From Halieaceae bacterium UBA4452 (GTDB taxonomy: Bacteria > Pseudomonadota > Gammaproteobacteria > Pseudomonadales > Halieaceae): a stretch of 64,000 nt of DNA. The stretch lies in the NCBI GenBank assembly GCA_002389505.1, contig DGPA01000041.1:1988-65987 (forward strand), written 5' to 3'. The translations under genes and the position numbers were made by a program. The notes beneath the pieces are model-generated. The model was not told where the DNA came from and ran no database searches. It saw only the letters and a list, made by a program, of their open reading frames with translations. This document shows, piece after piece, positions 42,853 to 51,441 of this stretch; the stretch's first letter is position 1; each line of letters opens with the position of its first letter.

Positions 42853-45651
42853 ATGACCGATTATAAGACGACTCTTAATTTACCCAGCACCGCGTTTCCG
42901 ATGAAAGCGAATTTAGCGCAGCGCGAGCCCGCAAGAATCAAGCAGTGGCAGGCTATGGATCTCTACGCCCAAATGCGAATCGTCGGTGAGGGTAAACCTA
43001 CCTTTATCTTGCATGATGGCCCCCCCTACGCCAATGGTGAACTGCATGTGGGACATGCGGTCAACAAAATTTTGAAAGATATTATTATCAAGTCACGAAC
43101 CCTCTCGGGCTTTAATGCGCCTTACGTTCCCGGCTGGGATTGTCATGGCTTACCCATTGAGCTTAACGTTGAGAAAAAAATCGGCAAACCTGGCCACAAA
43201 GTCACGGCCAGTGAGTTCCGGCAAAAATGTCGCACCTATGCCAGCACGCAGGTGGATAAACAAAAAGAAGACTTTGTGCGTATGGGTGTATTGGGTGACT
43301 GGGATAACCCCTATCTGACCATGAATTTTGAGGTTGAAGCCAATATTGTCCGAACCTTGGGACGAATTATTGATAACGGACATTTACACCAGGGTGTCAA
43401 GCCTGTGCATTGGTGTCTCGACTGCGGTTCGGCCTTGGCTGAGGCGGAAGTAGAGTATCAAGAGAAAACCTCATCGGCGGTCGATGTGGCGTTCAAGGTC
43501 GAGGATGCCAGCGACGTTAGCCGGATATTCAACTGTGACTGGCAGCGCGACGTGAGTGTGGCGATATGGACCACCACACCGTGGACCCTGGCGGCTAATC
43601 GCGGGGTCAGTGTTCATCCTGATCTACGTTATGTTCTGTTACGAGTGGGGGAGCGCGCCACCGTGGTTGCCGAGGCATTAGCGGAGGCTTGCGCTCAGCG
43701 TTATGGTATCGATGATCCCAAGGTTCTTGGCTCAGTCCAGGGCAGTGCACTCGAGGGTCTGATGCTTCAACATCCCTTTGCGATGATCAGCGTTCCTGTC
43801 ATGCTCGGCGACCATGTCACCACAGAGGCGGGCACTGGCTGTGTTCATACTGCCCCCGCCCATGGCTTGGAAGATTTTGCTATTGGCAAACGCTACGATC
43901 TCGAAGTTTATAACCCTGTGGGGGGCAATGGTGTCTATCTGCCAGGGACCCCTGTGTTTGAGGGTAAGCATATTTTTAAGGCCAATGATGAGATTATTGG
44001 CGAGCTTGAGGCCCGGGGATCGCTGCTCTGCCACAAGCCCTTTGAGCATTCTTATCCCCATTGCTGGCGCCATAAAACCCCGATTATTTTTCGAGCCACC
44101 CCGCAGTGGTTCATCAGCATGCACGGCAATGGTTTGCTCGATGACGCGAAAGCTGCCGTGGATGGGGTGCAATGGGTGCCTGACTGGGGACGTGCTCGCA
44201 TTGACAGTATGTTGGAAACGCGCCCCGACTGGTGTATCTCGCGTCAGCGGACGTGGGGTGTACCGATTACCCTGTTCGTTCACCGGCAGACCGGCGTCCT
44301 CCATCCACGAACTGCAGAGCTGATTGAGCAGGTGGCGGTATTGATCGAAGATAAGGGCATTGATGCTTGGTTTGATCTCGACGCTGACAGTGTGTTGGGT
44401 GACGAGGCAAACGATTACGACAAGGTAACGGACACGCTCGACGTCTGGTTTGATTCAGGGGTTACCCATGCGTCGGTGCTGCGCGCTCGAGAGACGCTAC
44501 AGTCCCCGGCCGACTTATACTTAGAGGGCTCTGATCAGCACCGAGGCTGGTTTCAGTCGTCGTTATTGACGGGCATTGGCGCTTACGGTGAAGCGCCCTA
44601 CAAAGGCGTACTCACCCATGGCTTCACGGTCGATGGGGAAGGACACAAAATGTCTAAGTCTCTGGGCAATATTATTCCTGCAAAGAAAGCATTGAATGAC
44701 CTTGGTGCCGATGTACTTCGACTCTGGGTAGCAGCAAGCGACTATCGCAATGATATTTCCGCCTCTGATGAGATTTTCAAACGCACAGGCGATAGCTATC
44801 GACGTATTCGTAATACCGCCCGCTTTTTGCTCGCTAATCTCGCGGAGTTCAATCCCGGCGAACACGCGGTGGCTCCAGAGGCTATGCTTTCCCTCGATCG
44901 ATGGATCTGCGCTAGGGCAGCCGGCTTACAAGCGGAGATTGTTTCCGCGTACGAGGCCTATCAGTTCCATCAGGTGTTTTCGAAAATCCACCATTTCTGC
45001 ACCGGCGAGCTGGGTGGATTTTATTTGGATATTATTAAAGATCGTCAATACACGACGCCTACAGAGTCGGTCGCGCGCCGCTCGGCACAGACCGCTTTGT
45101 GGTATTTGGCGGAAGGCTTATGTCGCTGGATGGCCCCTATTTTGAGCTTCACTGCCGAGGAAATATGGGAAAACCTGCCCGGTGAGCGAGCTGAGTCTAT
45201 CTTTTTGAGTGAGTGGTATCAGGGTTTTCCCACGCTGACTGACGATCAAATGGGTGATGAGTTTTGGTCTGTGATGCTGTTGGTGCGTCAAGGGGTCAAT
45301 AAAGCCATGGAGGAAAAACGGTCTGCGGGAGAGCTCAAAGGTGGGTTGGATGCTAGGGTAGTTCTCTATGCCGAGGGTCAGCTCTATGAGCAACTGACGT
45401 CCCTCGGTGACGAATTGCGCTTTGTCCTCATCTCATCGGAGGCAACGGTAGAGCCCATGGCCAATAACCCATCAGCCCTCACCACCGAGCTTGACGGCCT
45501 GCGGATTTTTATTGCTGTGTCTCCTGAAGAGAAATGTGAACGTTGCTGGCATCGCCGTGAAGACGTGGGTAGCCATAGCCAGCACCCTAGCCTGTGTGGT
45601 CGTTGTATCAGTAATATTGAAGGACCTGGTGAACGCCGTGCCTATGCCTAG
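42853..45651 (+). CDS. ileS: Isoleucyl-tRNA synthetase
   Basis: Class I synthetase charging tRNA-Ile. From ATG 42853 (MTDYKTTLNLPSTAFPM) it has 932 residues, near E. coli IleS (938). The HIGH-type motif is PPYANGELHVGHAV, the KMSKS loop is KMSKSLGNI, the editing domain has TTTPWTLAANRG and GTGCVHTAPAHG, and a C-terminal zinc finger has CERCWHRRED and CGRCISNI. The frame extending into ribF is not used. This zinc-bearing bacterial form is the mupirocin-sensitive type by general family knowledge. Confidence 0.98.
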   Translation: MTDYKTTLNLPSTAFPMKANLAQREPARIKQWQAMDLYAQMRIVGEGKPTFILHDGPPYANGELHVGHAVNKILKDIIIKSRTLSGFNAPYVPGWDCHGLPIELNVEKKIGKPGHKVTASEFRQKCRTYASTQVDKQKEDFVRMGVLGDWDNPYLTMNFEVEANIVRTLGRIIDNGHLHQGVKPVHWCLDCGSALAEAEVEYQEKTSSAVDVAFKVEDASDVSRIFNCDWQRDVSVAIWTTTPWTLAANRGVSVHPDLRYVLLRVGERATVVAEALAEACAQRYGIDDPKVLGSVQGSALEGLMLQHPFAMISVPVMLGDHVTTEAGTGCVHTAPAHGLEDFAIGKRYDLEVYNPVGGNGVYLPGTPVFEGKHIFKANDEIIGELEARGSLLCHKPFEHSYPHCWRHKTPIIFRATPQWFISMHGNGLLDDAKAAVDGVQWVPDWGRARIDSMLETRPDWCISRQRTWGVPITLFVHRQTGVLHPRTAELIEQVAVLIEDKGIDAWFDLDADSVLGDEANDYDKVTDTLDVWFDSGVTHASVLRARETLQSPADLYLEGSDQHRGWFQSSLLTGIGAYGEAPYKGVLTHGFTVDGEGHKMSKSLGNIIPAKKALNDLGADVLRLWVAASDYRNDISASDEIFKRTGDSYRRIRNTARFLLANLAEFNPGEHAVAPEAMLSLDRWICARAAGLQAEIVSAYEAYQFHQVFSKIHHFCTGELGGFYLDIIKDRQYTTPTESVARRSAQTALWYLAEGLCRWMAPILSFTAEEIWENLPGERAESIFLSEWYQGFPTLTDDQMGDEFWSVMLLVRQGVNKAMEEKRSAGELKGGLDARVVLYAEGQLYEQLTSLGDELRFVLISSEATVEPMANNPSALTTELDGLRIFIAVSPEEKCERCWHRREDVGSHSQHPSLCGRCISNIEGPGERRAYA

Positions 45652-46204
45652 CGATGACTCGACGCAGCGTCGTGTAGCGAGACTGAGCGCTGGCTGGTGG
45701 TCGCGGCGAGCCCGCTGGGGCTATGCGCTGGCACTACTCGTCATTGGCCTCGATTACTGGACGAAGGACTGGGCTTCATCTGCATTGCTCTATCGTCAGC
45801 CGGTTATGGTGACACCGTGGTTTGATTGGCTGCTCGCCCATAATACTGGCGCGGCTTTCAGCTTCCTCGCCGATGCGGGGGGGTGGCAGCGGTGGTTCTT
45901 TGCGCTTGTTGCCATGCTGGTTAGCCTCGTTATTATTGTCTGGTTGTCGCGCTTACCCACTGGCAAGCGTTGGGTGGGCACTGCCCTGGGGCTTATTCTC
46001 GGCGGTGGGCTGGGTAATCTTTGGGATCGATTACAGTATGGCTATGTTGTCGATTTTATATCACTTCACTACGGTGGGTGGTATTGGCCGGCTTTTAACA
46101 TAGCGGATTCGGCTATTTCACTCGGGGCTGCAATACTCATAGTCGACAGCCTATTTGGCACGGAAGCATCTGAGCAGATAGAGACCAACAGGACAGAGAC
46201 ATGA
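45644..46204 (+). CDS. lspA: Prolipoprotein signal peptidase (signal peptidase II)
   Basis: Inner-membrane aspartyl protease that removes lipoprotein signal peptides after lipidation. The protein has four transmembrane helices and both catalytic Asp motifs: GNLWDRLQYGYVVDFI and FNIADSAISLG. From ATG 45644 it has 186 residues; an in-frame GTG 45629, four bases after AAGGA, would add five. Start overlaps the ileS end; the stop overlaps fkpB as ATGA. Confidence 0.96.
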   Translation: MPSDDSTQRRVARLSAGWWSRRARWGYALALLVIGLDYWTKDWASSALLYRQPVMVTPWFDWLLAHNTGAAFSFLADAGGWQRWFFALVAMLVSLVIIVWLSRLPTGKRWVGTALGLILGGGLGNLWDRLQYGYVVDFISLHYGGWYWPAFNIADSAISLGAAILIVDSLFGTEASEQIETNRTET

Positions 46205-46650
46205 CGACACTTGCGGTCAGCGAAAATACCAAGGTCACCTTACATTTTGCACTGTTCCTAGAGGATGGCTCTGAGATTGACTCAAATTTTGGTAGAGAGG
46301 CGGCTACCTTTGTGGTCGGCGATGGATCGTTGTTACCGGGCTTTGAGCGCGCGCTGTTTGGCCTGCTTCCAGGCACCGAGAGCGAGTTTCTCATTACCCC
46401 CGAAAATGCTTTCGGTCAGCCCAATGACAATAACATTCAAGTGGTCAAACGGAACGATTTTGATGCTGAGGCAGAGCTTGAGTGCGGTATGGTGTTTGCT
46501 TTTGCCGATGCGGCGGGGGGTGAAGTGCCTGGCGTGGTTGCCGCCTTCGATGATACCGAAGTGAGCGTTGACTTTAATCATCCGTTAGCCGGGCGCAATA
46601 TTACTTTCCGAGTCCATATTCACAAAGTCGAAGCGGCGGAGCTACATTGA
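46201..46650 (+). CDS. fkpB: FKBP-type peptidyl-prolyl isomerase, SlpA/FkpB type
   Basis: Cytoplasmic prolyl isomerase and chaperone of 149 residues. Family features are VTLHFALFLEDGSEIDS, GDGSLLPGFERALFGLLPG, and the insert-in-flap domain with ENAFGQPNDNNIQVV. No signal peptide. Overlaps lspA (ATGA) and ispH (TGATG), and stands at the conserved lspA-fkpB-ispH position. Confidence 0.95.
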   Translation: MTTLAVSENTKVTLHFALFLEDGSEIDSNFGREAATFVVGDGSLLPGFERALFGLLPGTESEFLITPENAFGQPNDNNIQVVKRNDFDAEAELECGMVFAFADAAGGEVPGVVAAFDDTEVSVDFNHPLAGRNITFRVHIHKVEAAELH

Positions 46651-47603
46651 TGATGGACGTTATTTTAGCTAATCCTCGAGGATTTTGTGCGGGTGTTGAC
46701 CGCGCTATTGATATTGTTAACCGTGCATTGGAGGTCTTTGGCCAGCCTATTTATGTGCGTCATGAGGTGGTGCATAACCGATTTGTGGTCGAGGATTTAC
46801 GCTCTCGCGGGGCGATCTTCGTTGAAGAGTTACATGAAGTGCCGGATGACGCTATTGTCATCTTCAGCGCGCATGGTGTGTCGAAGGCTGTGCAAGCTGA
46901 AGCGGTCCGCCGGCACTTAAAAGTGTTTGATGCTACCTGCCCTTTAGTCACCAAAGTCCATGTAGAAGTGTCCGCTTTTAGTGCGGCCGGGCGAGAGTGC
47001 GTTTTAATCGGTCATGAAGGCCACCCGGAAGTCGAGGGTACCCTAGGCCAATATGATACGTCTCAAGGCGGGCAGATTTACCTCATTGAAGACGAGGAGC
47101 AGGCAGCCGCTCTCGAGGTTAACGATCCTAGCCACATAGCCTACGTCACCCAAACAACGCTATCGGTCGATGATACTGCCCGGGTGATCGATGCGCTGCG
47201 ACAACGCTTTCCCGCCATTGAGGGTCCGCGCAAGGATGATATTTGCTACGCCACCCAAAATCGCCAGGACGCTGTCAAACTACTGGCAGCGCAAGCCGAT
47301 GTTGTCCTCGTGGTAGGGTCACCGAATAGTTCAAATTCGAATCGACTTCGGGAGTTAGCAGAGCGGTGCGGATCGACCGCTTACTTAGTGGATGATGCCA
47401 CGATGCTAGAGCCCCAGTGGTGGGCGGGCGCCAACAAGGTGGGTGTAACCGCCGGCGCGTCGGCGCCGGAATCCCTCGTCGACGCGGTAGTCGCCGCGCT
47501 CCAAGCCAGCGGCGCCAACGCAGTGCAGTCGATTGACGGACGACCGGAAAATATTACCTTCTCGCTACCCAAAGAGTTGCGAATACCGGCAAAAAATATC
47601 TAG
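46650..47603 (+). CDS. ispH: 4-hydroxy-3-methylbut-2-enyl diphosphate reductase
   Basis: Last enzyme of the MEP isoprenoid route; an iron-sulfur protein reducing HMBPP to IPP and DMAPP. The 317 residues are normal. The three cluster cysteines are in NPRGFCAGVDRA, FDATCPLVTKVH and DDICYATQNRQ; the catalytic Glu region TQTTLSVDDT is present. Starts at ATG 46650 sharing a base with the fkpB stop (a second ATG follows at once). Last gene of the ribF-ileS operon. Confidence 0.97.
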   Translation: MMDVILANPRGFCAGVDRAIDIVNRALEVFGQPIYVRHEVVHNRFVVEDLRSRGAIFVEELHEVPDDAIVIFSAHGVSKAVQAEAVRRHLKVFDATCPLVTKVHVEVSAFSAAGRECVLIGHEGHPEVEGTLGQYDTSQGGQIYLIEDEEQAAALEVNDPSHIAYVTQTTLSVDDTARVIDALRQRFPAIEGPRKDDICYATQNRQDAVKLLAAQADVVLVVGSPNSSNSNRLRELAERCGSTAYLVDDATMLEPQWWAGANKVGVTAGASAPESLVDAVVAALQASGANAVQSIDGRPENITFSLPKELRIPAKNI

Positions 47604-47773
47604 TCGGCCAGCAAACCGCTGACACCGCCTCGCGGTACGCTAATCCACTGTACCTTATAACAGTGGCCTGCATAATTTAGGGCTAATAAAGGTCAAAACG
47701 CCTCATGGGCGGCGCCTGATGTGTGGTGCTGGTGATTCTCCTTTACCATTCGCCTTATGGGTGCTGAGAATCA

Positions 47774-48283
47774 ATGTTGCTAGGTGTGCGGCCGCGGGGT
47801 TTCACCTTGCTGGAGCTACTGATTGTGCTGGCTATTGTTGCCATCATGAGCACTATCGCGCTGCCGAGCTTCACGCATCACTTGGCGTCGTACACCAATC
47901 AAAAGACCGCTCGACAATTACTCAGTGCCGTCATGTTGGCCCGGGGCTATGCTCAGGTTCATCACAAGCCGTTTAGTCTTTGTCCATGGTCAGCTGCGAC
48001 CCAAGCGTGCGCAGGGGTTTATAGTGAGGGATTTGCGGTGGTGAATGCTGAGGGAGTCCTTGAGCGTGAGTTCGCTACGTCTTCCAAGGTGCGCATTGTT
48101 AATCGCAGTGGCTCTCGGCAGGCGAGCGAGCGGTTCCAATGGGATGGGCGTGGCATAGGTAATCGCAATGCAACCTTGGCGGTCTGCAGTGGCCAGCCGA
48201 CATCAGATAATTGGTCGGTGGTGCTTAACCAACTGGGACGTCCTCGGTTGGTGAAGAACTGGGCGACCTGTGGCGGCGAGTGA
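47774..48283 (+). CDS. fimT: Type IV pilus minor prepilin, FimT/GspH type
   Basis: Prepilin of 169 residues with a class III signal: short basic leader ending in Gly9, then FTLLELLIVLAIVAIMSTIALPSF with Phe at +1 and Glu at +5. PilD-type peptidase would cut after Gly9. The C-terminal domain has four cysteines and matches the FimT/GspH globular layout. FimT is known to bind DNA in natural transformation of some gammaproteobacteria. No other minor pilin follows; the next gene is the convergent pilR. Confidence 0.86.
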   Translation: MLLGVRPRGFTLLELLIVLAIVAIMSTIALPSFTHHLASYTNQKTARQLLSAVMLARGYAQVHHKPFSLCPWSAATQACAGVYSEGFAVVNAEGVLEREFATSSKVRIVNRSGSRQASERFQWDGRGIGNRNATLAVCSGQPTSDNWSVVLNQLGRPRLVKNWATCGGE

Positions 48284-48306
48284 CAACAGGGCCAGTAACG
48301 CCTTGG

Positions 48307-49650
48307 TTAGTCGTCTATGCCCAGCTTTTTCAATCGATAGCGCAAACTTCTGAAGGTTATCCCCAAGGTTTTAGCGGCGGCTGTTTTATTCCATCCATGC
48401 TCAAGCAGTGCGGCATTGAGAATGCGCGCTTCAATGGTGTTGACGTAGCCCTCTAGGTCACCATCCACAGCCTGGAGTAAAGCCGCTTCATTGGGGAGTG
48501 GATCTCTCAGGCCGCCACTGGGTTCAAAGTGTAAGTCGCTTACTTCAATGCTATCGCCCTCGGACAGCGCCATTGCCCGGGCCAATATATTTTCTAACTC
48601 ACGAACGTTACCGGGAAAACTATGCACTTCTAGTGCCGCGACGGCGGCGTGACTAATGGCCGTTTGGGGGTCGTTTTGCTGGCGTTGCAATTTGGCTAAC
48701 AGATGTCGTGCCAGCAGCGGAATGTCTGCTTTACGCTCTCGAAGAGTAGGCACGTGCAGACCGATAACATTGATGCGGTAGTAGAGATCTTCCCTGAAAC
48801 GCTGGTGACGGGCTTCTGAAGCAAGGTTTTTATGGGTGGCGCTGAGCAGGCGGACGTCGGTTGCTTGCTCTGCTTCCGATCCGACGGGACGCACGCACTT
48901 CTCTTGAATGACGCGCAGTAGCTTCACTTGCGTCGGCTGCGGTAAATCGGCGATTTCGTCAAGGAAGAGCGTGCCTCCCGCGGCGGCTTGAAAGAGGCCC
49001 TGTTTGTCCGCATGAGCACCCGTGAATGCTCCCTTGCGATGGCCAAAAAGCTCACTTTCCACGAGTTCAGGAGGAATGGCGCCACAATTCACGGCGACAA
49101 AAGGTCCCGCTGCCCGGGGCCCCAGCTGATGTATCAGGCGCGCAACGACCTCCTTGCCAACACCCGATTCACCACTGATATGCACTGGTGCTTGGCTGCG
49201 AGCTAACTTTCTGACCTGTGCGCGCAGCTGATGTATCGCTGGGGTTTCACCAATCAAGCTTTGTGTGCCTTCATCAATGGGTTCTTTAATTTCTAAAGCG
49301 TGACCGATTAACTCACGTAATTTTTCGAGTGCTAGGGGTTTGGTAACGAAGTCAAATGCCCCGAGCTTAAGCGCTTCGATGGCTGTTTCGACACTGCCGT
49401 GGGCAGTAATCATGGCGACCGGTACATTGGGGAAATGCTCTTGCATGTAGCGAAGTAGCGACAACCCGTTGCCGTCGGGTAATTTCATGTCAGTGAGGCA
49501 CAAATCAGGAATGATGTCAGCGAGCACCGCCTTCGCCTGCTGCAAGGTTTCAGCGCGGCGGGTGGCTATATTCATTCGGGCTAAAGTGATCTCTAGTAGT
49601 TTCAAAATATCGGGCTCATCGTCAACGAGTAGTACCGTCTTGCTAGACAT
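48307..49650 (-). CDS. pilR: Sigma-54-dependent response regulator PilR
   Basis: NtrC-class activator of 447 residues. Receiver domain 1-120 with phospho-acceptor Asp in LCLTDMKLPDG; AAA+ domain with Walker A GESGVGKE, the sigma-54 contact GAFTGA and Walker B GGTLFLDEIA; C-terminal Fis-type helix-turn-helix NKTAAAKTLGITFRSLRYRLKKLGI. In pseudomonads PilR turns on pilA. Its start shares one base with the pilS stop (TAATG). Position beside a FimT-type pilin supports the PilR name over other NtrC relatives. Confidence 0.93.
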   Translation of the reverse strand: MSSKTVLLVDDEPDILKLLEITLARMNIATRRAETLQQAKAVLADIIPDLCLTDMKLPDGNGLSLLRYMQEHFPNVPVAMITAHGSVETAIEALKLGAFDFVTKPLALEKLRELIGHALEIKEPIDEGTQSLIGETPAIHQLRAQVRKLARSQAPVHISGESGVGKEVVARLIHQLGPRAAGPFVAVNCGAIPPELVESELFGHRKGAFTGAHADKQGLFQAAAGGTLFLDEIADLPQPTQVKLLRVIQEKCVRPVGSEAEQATDVRLLSATHKNLASEARHQRFREDLYYRINVIGLHVPTLRERKADIPLLARHLLAKLQRQQNDPQTAISHAAVAALEVHSFPGNVRELENILARAMALSEGDSIEVSDLHFEPSGGLRDPLPNEAALLQAVDGDLEGYVNTIEARILNAALLEHGWNKTAAAKTLGITFRSLRYRLKKLGIDD

Positions 49651-51290
49651 TAGCTTCCCTCTTGTTTAAAGCTGAGACGAAAGGCGCTCTCATCCGCTGG
49701 GGTTCGGTGGTAAAACAACCCAGCACCATTGATTTCGCACAACTCCTTACACAGATACAATCCCAGACCGCTGCCTTCGGTTGAGGTGGTAAAAAAGGGC
49801 TCAAACAACCGTCCAATATGGTGTTCAGTGACACCGCGACCAAAGTCGACAATATCCATGTGTACTTGGCCTTGGTGGTCATCGACCGACAGTCGGATAG
49901 CCGCCGCGCTTTCGCCGCTGTCTTGTTTTGAGTGTCGCAGCGCATTGTCCAGTAAATTACTCAGCACGCGTTTTAGGTGATTCGGATCGATGTGTACAGA
50001 CGCTGCTTGTTCAGTCACATCCAATGTTAGCGCTACGGTCTCAGTTAACTGCTGCTTATATTCCTCAAGGTAACGCGGCAGCCATTCGTTCATAGTGAGT
50101 CGCTCCGGGTTGGGCGCTGCTCGGCGCGAGACTTCGGTAACGTTGTCAATGATGTCGCTGACTCTATCGCTATTGTTAACAAGAATGTCACAGAGGATAT
50201 TATCCGCTTCATCAATGGTGCCGCTTTCAGACATGAGTTGCGCCGCATGCCGAATGGCGGCGAGGGGGTTACGGATTTCATGGGCTATGCTCGCGGTCAG
50301 CTTGCTGAGGGAGTTGAGCTTTATGGACTGAGCGAATTGGGTCACCGGTGTGTAATCTTCAATAAAGATCAAATGACTGGAATCCTGCTGGTCATCGAGT
50401 CGTGCAAAACTGGCAATCATCACGGGGCCATTGGTGTCGATTCGAAAAGGTTCTTTTCGATGCTGACCGACCTCGCACCACTCATCGTACTGATTGGCCA
50501 ATTCGGGACTGATCCGCGAGAGCGTTACATCGATACCCGTGGGTAAATTCAGCAAGCGATTTGCGGCGACGTTAATGGGGCGTAAGGCGCCCTGCTTATC
50601 GGTAATAAGTATGCCGGTATCCATGTGTAGAATGATTTGCTCATTCAGCTGCTGTAATGCAGCGACACGGAATTCTGCCGCTTCAGTCTGTGCCTCTGCT
50701 GCTGACAGACGGGAGGCCATCAATTGCACGAGGAGTGATACCGTAAAGAGCAGGCTGCCCAGTATGCCCGCAGGGAGCAGCGCGCTGACACTAGCTAAAC
50801 CCTGAGTGACCATCCAGAAGGCATCCGCGAGAATGGCTAGGACGGCGAGGGCCGCAACCAGCGTGGCTAGAATCCGCGTGGACAGCATGACAGCGGCGGC
50901 CGCTACAGTAATGAGATAGAGCACTGAGAAGCCATTGAATAGGCCTCCGCTGCCGCTAGCAATGAGCGCAGTGGCAAAGATATCGGCTAGCATTAGGCCA
51001 AAAATACCCGCCTCTGATTGCTGTAATCGATCGCCCCATCGACCCGTCAAGAGTACAGCGCTGGCAAGCAGCGCAGCGCAACCGGCGATAAACAAAGAGC
51101 GATCGAACCCGGCGAGCAAGCCAGTAGTGCTCGGGTTAATGAGGATGGCCAGTAGGCAAAAGGCAACGAGCGCGCGATAAACGTTATACACCACAAATTG
51201 TCGAGCGTTGTCTGTTGGTGTCACAGCTGAGTTGGCTGAGCTTGCACTCAGCCATTGGTCGACTGGCGGTGGGGTGGGTCGTTGGTTCAT
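49650..51290 (-). CDS. pilS: Sensor histidine kinase PilS
   Basis: Inner-membrane kinase of 546 residues that partners PilR. About six transmembrane helices lie between residues 35 and 200, followed by a PAS-like domain (about 225-330), the H box SIAHEIRNPLAAIRHAAQLM and the ATPase domain with N box NLLDNALRHSK, G1 DFGRGV and G2 EGSGLGLYLCKELC. The membrane part followed by PAS and HisKA matches PilS architecture. Transcribed with pilR; divergent from nadE. Confidence 0.92.
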   Translation of the reverse strand: MNQRPTPPPVDQWLSASSANSAVTPTDNARQFVVYNVYRALVAFCLLAILINPSTTGLLAGFDRSLFIAGCAALLASAVLLTGRWGDRLQQSEAGIFGLMLADIFATALIASGSGGLFNGFSVLYLITVAAAAVMLSTRILATLVAALAVLAILADAFWMVTQGLASVSALLPAGILGSLLFTVSLLVQLMASRLSAAEAQTEAAEFRVAALQQLNEQIILHMDTGILITDKQGALRPINVAANRLLNLPTGIDVTLSRISPELANQYDEWCEVGQHRKEPFRIDTNGPVMIASFARLDDQQDSSHLIFIEDYTPVTQFAQSIKLNSLSKLTASIAHEIRNPLAAIRHAAQLMSESGTIDEADNILCDILVNNSDRVSDIIDNVTEVSRRAAPNPERLTMNEWLPRYLEEYKQQLTETVALTLDVTEQAASVHIDPNHLKRVLSNLLDNALRHSKQDSGESAAAIRLSVDDHQGQVHMDIVDFGRGVTEHHIGRLFEPFFTTSTEGSGLGLYLCKELCEINGAGLFYHRTPADESAFRLSFKQEGS

Positions 51291-51372
51291 GGGTGAACTA
51301 TAGCAGTCGGTGAATTGTTCAGTCGATTATGCGACAAATGAACGTCGAAGGGTGTTTTGCCCGACGATTTTA

Positions 51373-51401
51373 TTGACAACGTGGGTTACAGATATTGTCA
51401 A
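51373..51401 (+). promoter_or_regulatory. Inverted repeat upstream of nadE, candidate operator
   Basis: TTGACAA (51373-51379) and TTGTCAA (51395-51401) are perfect inverted 7-mers with centres 22 bases (about two helical turns) apart, 41 bases before nadE. TTGACA may also act as a -35 element. Regulator unknown. Confidence 0.3.
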
Positions 51402-51441
51402 GGCCGTTAAACTGCAGCAGCCGAATGACTAGGAATCATCG

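Noticed and set aside
43732..44304. 190-codon leftward frame within ileS
   Set aside because: Antisense shadow of a fully conserved synthetase gene; no independent evidence.
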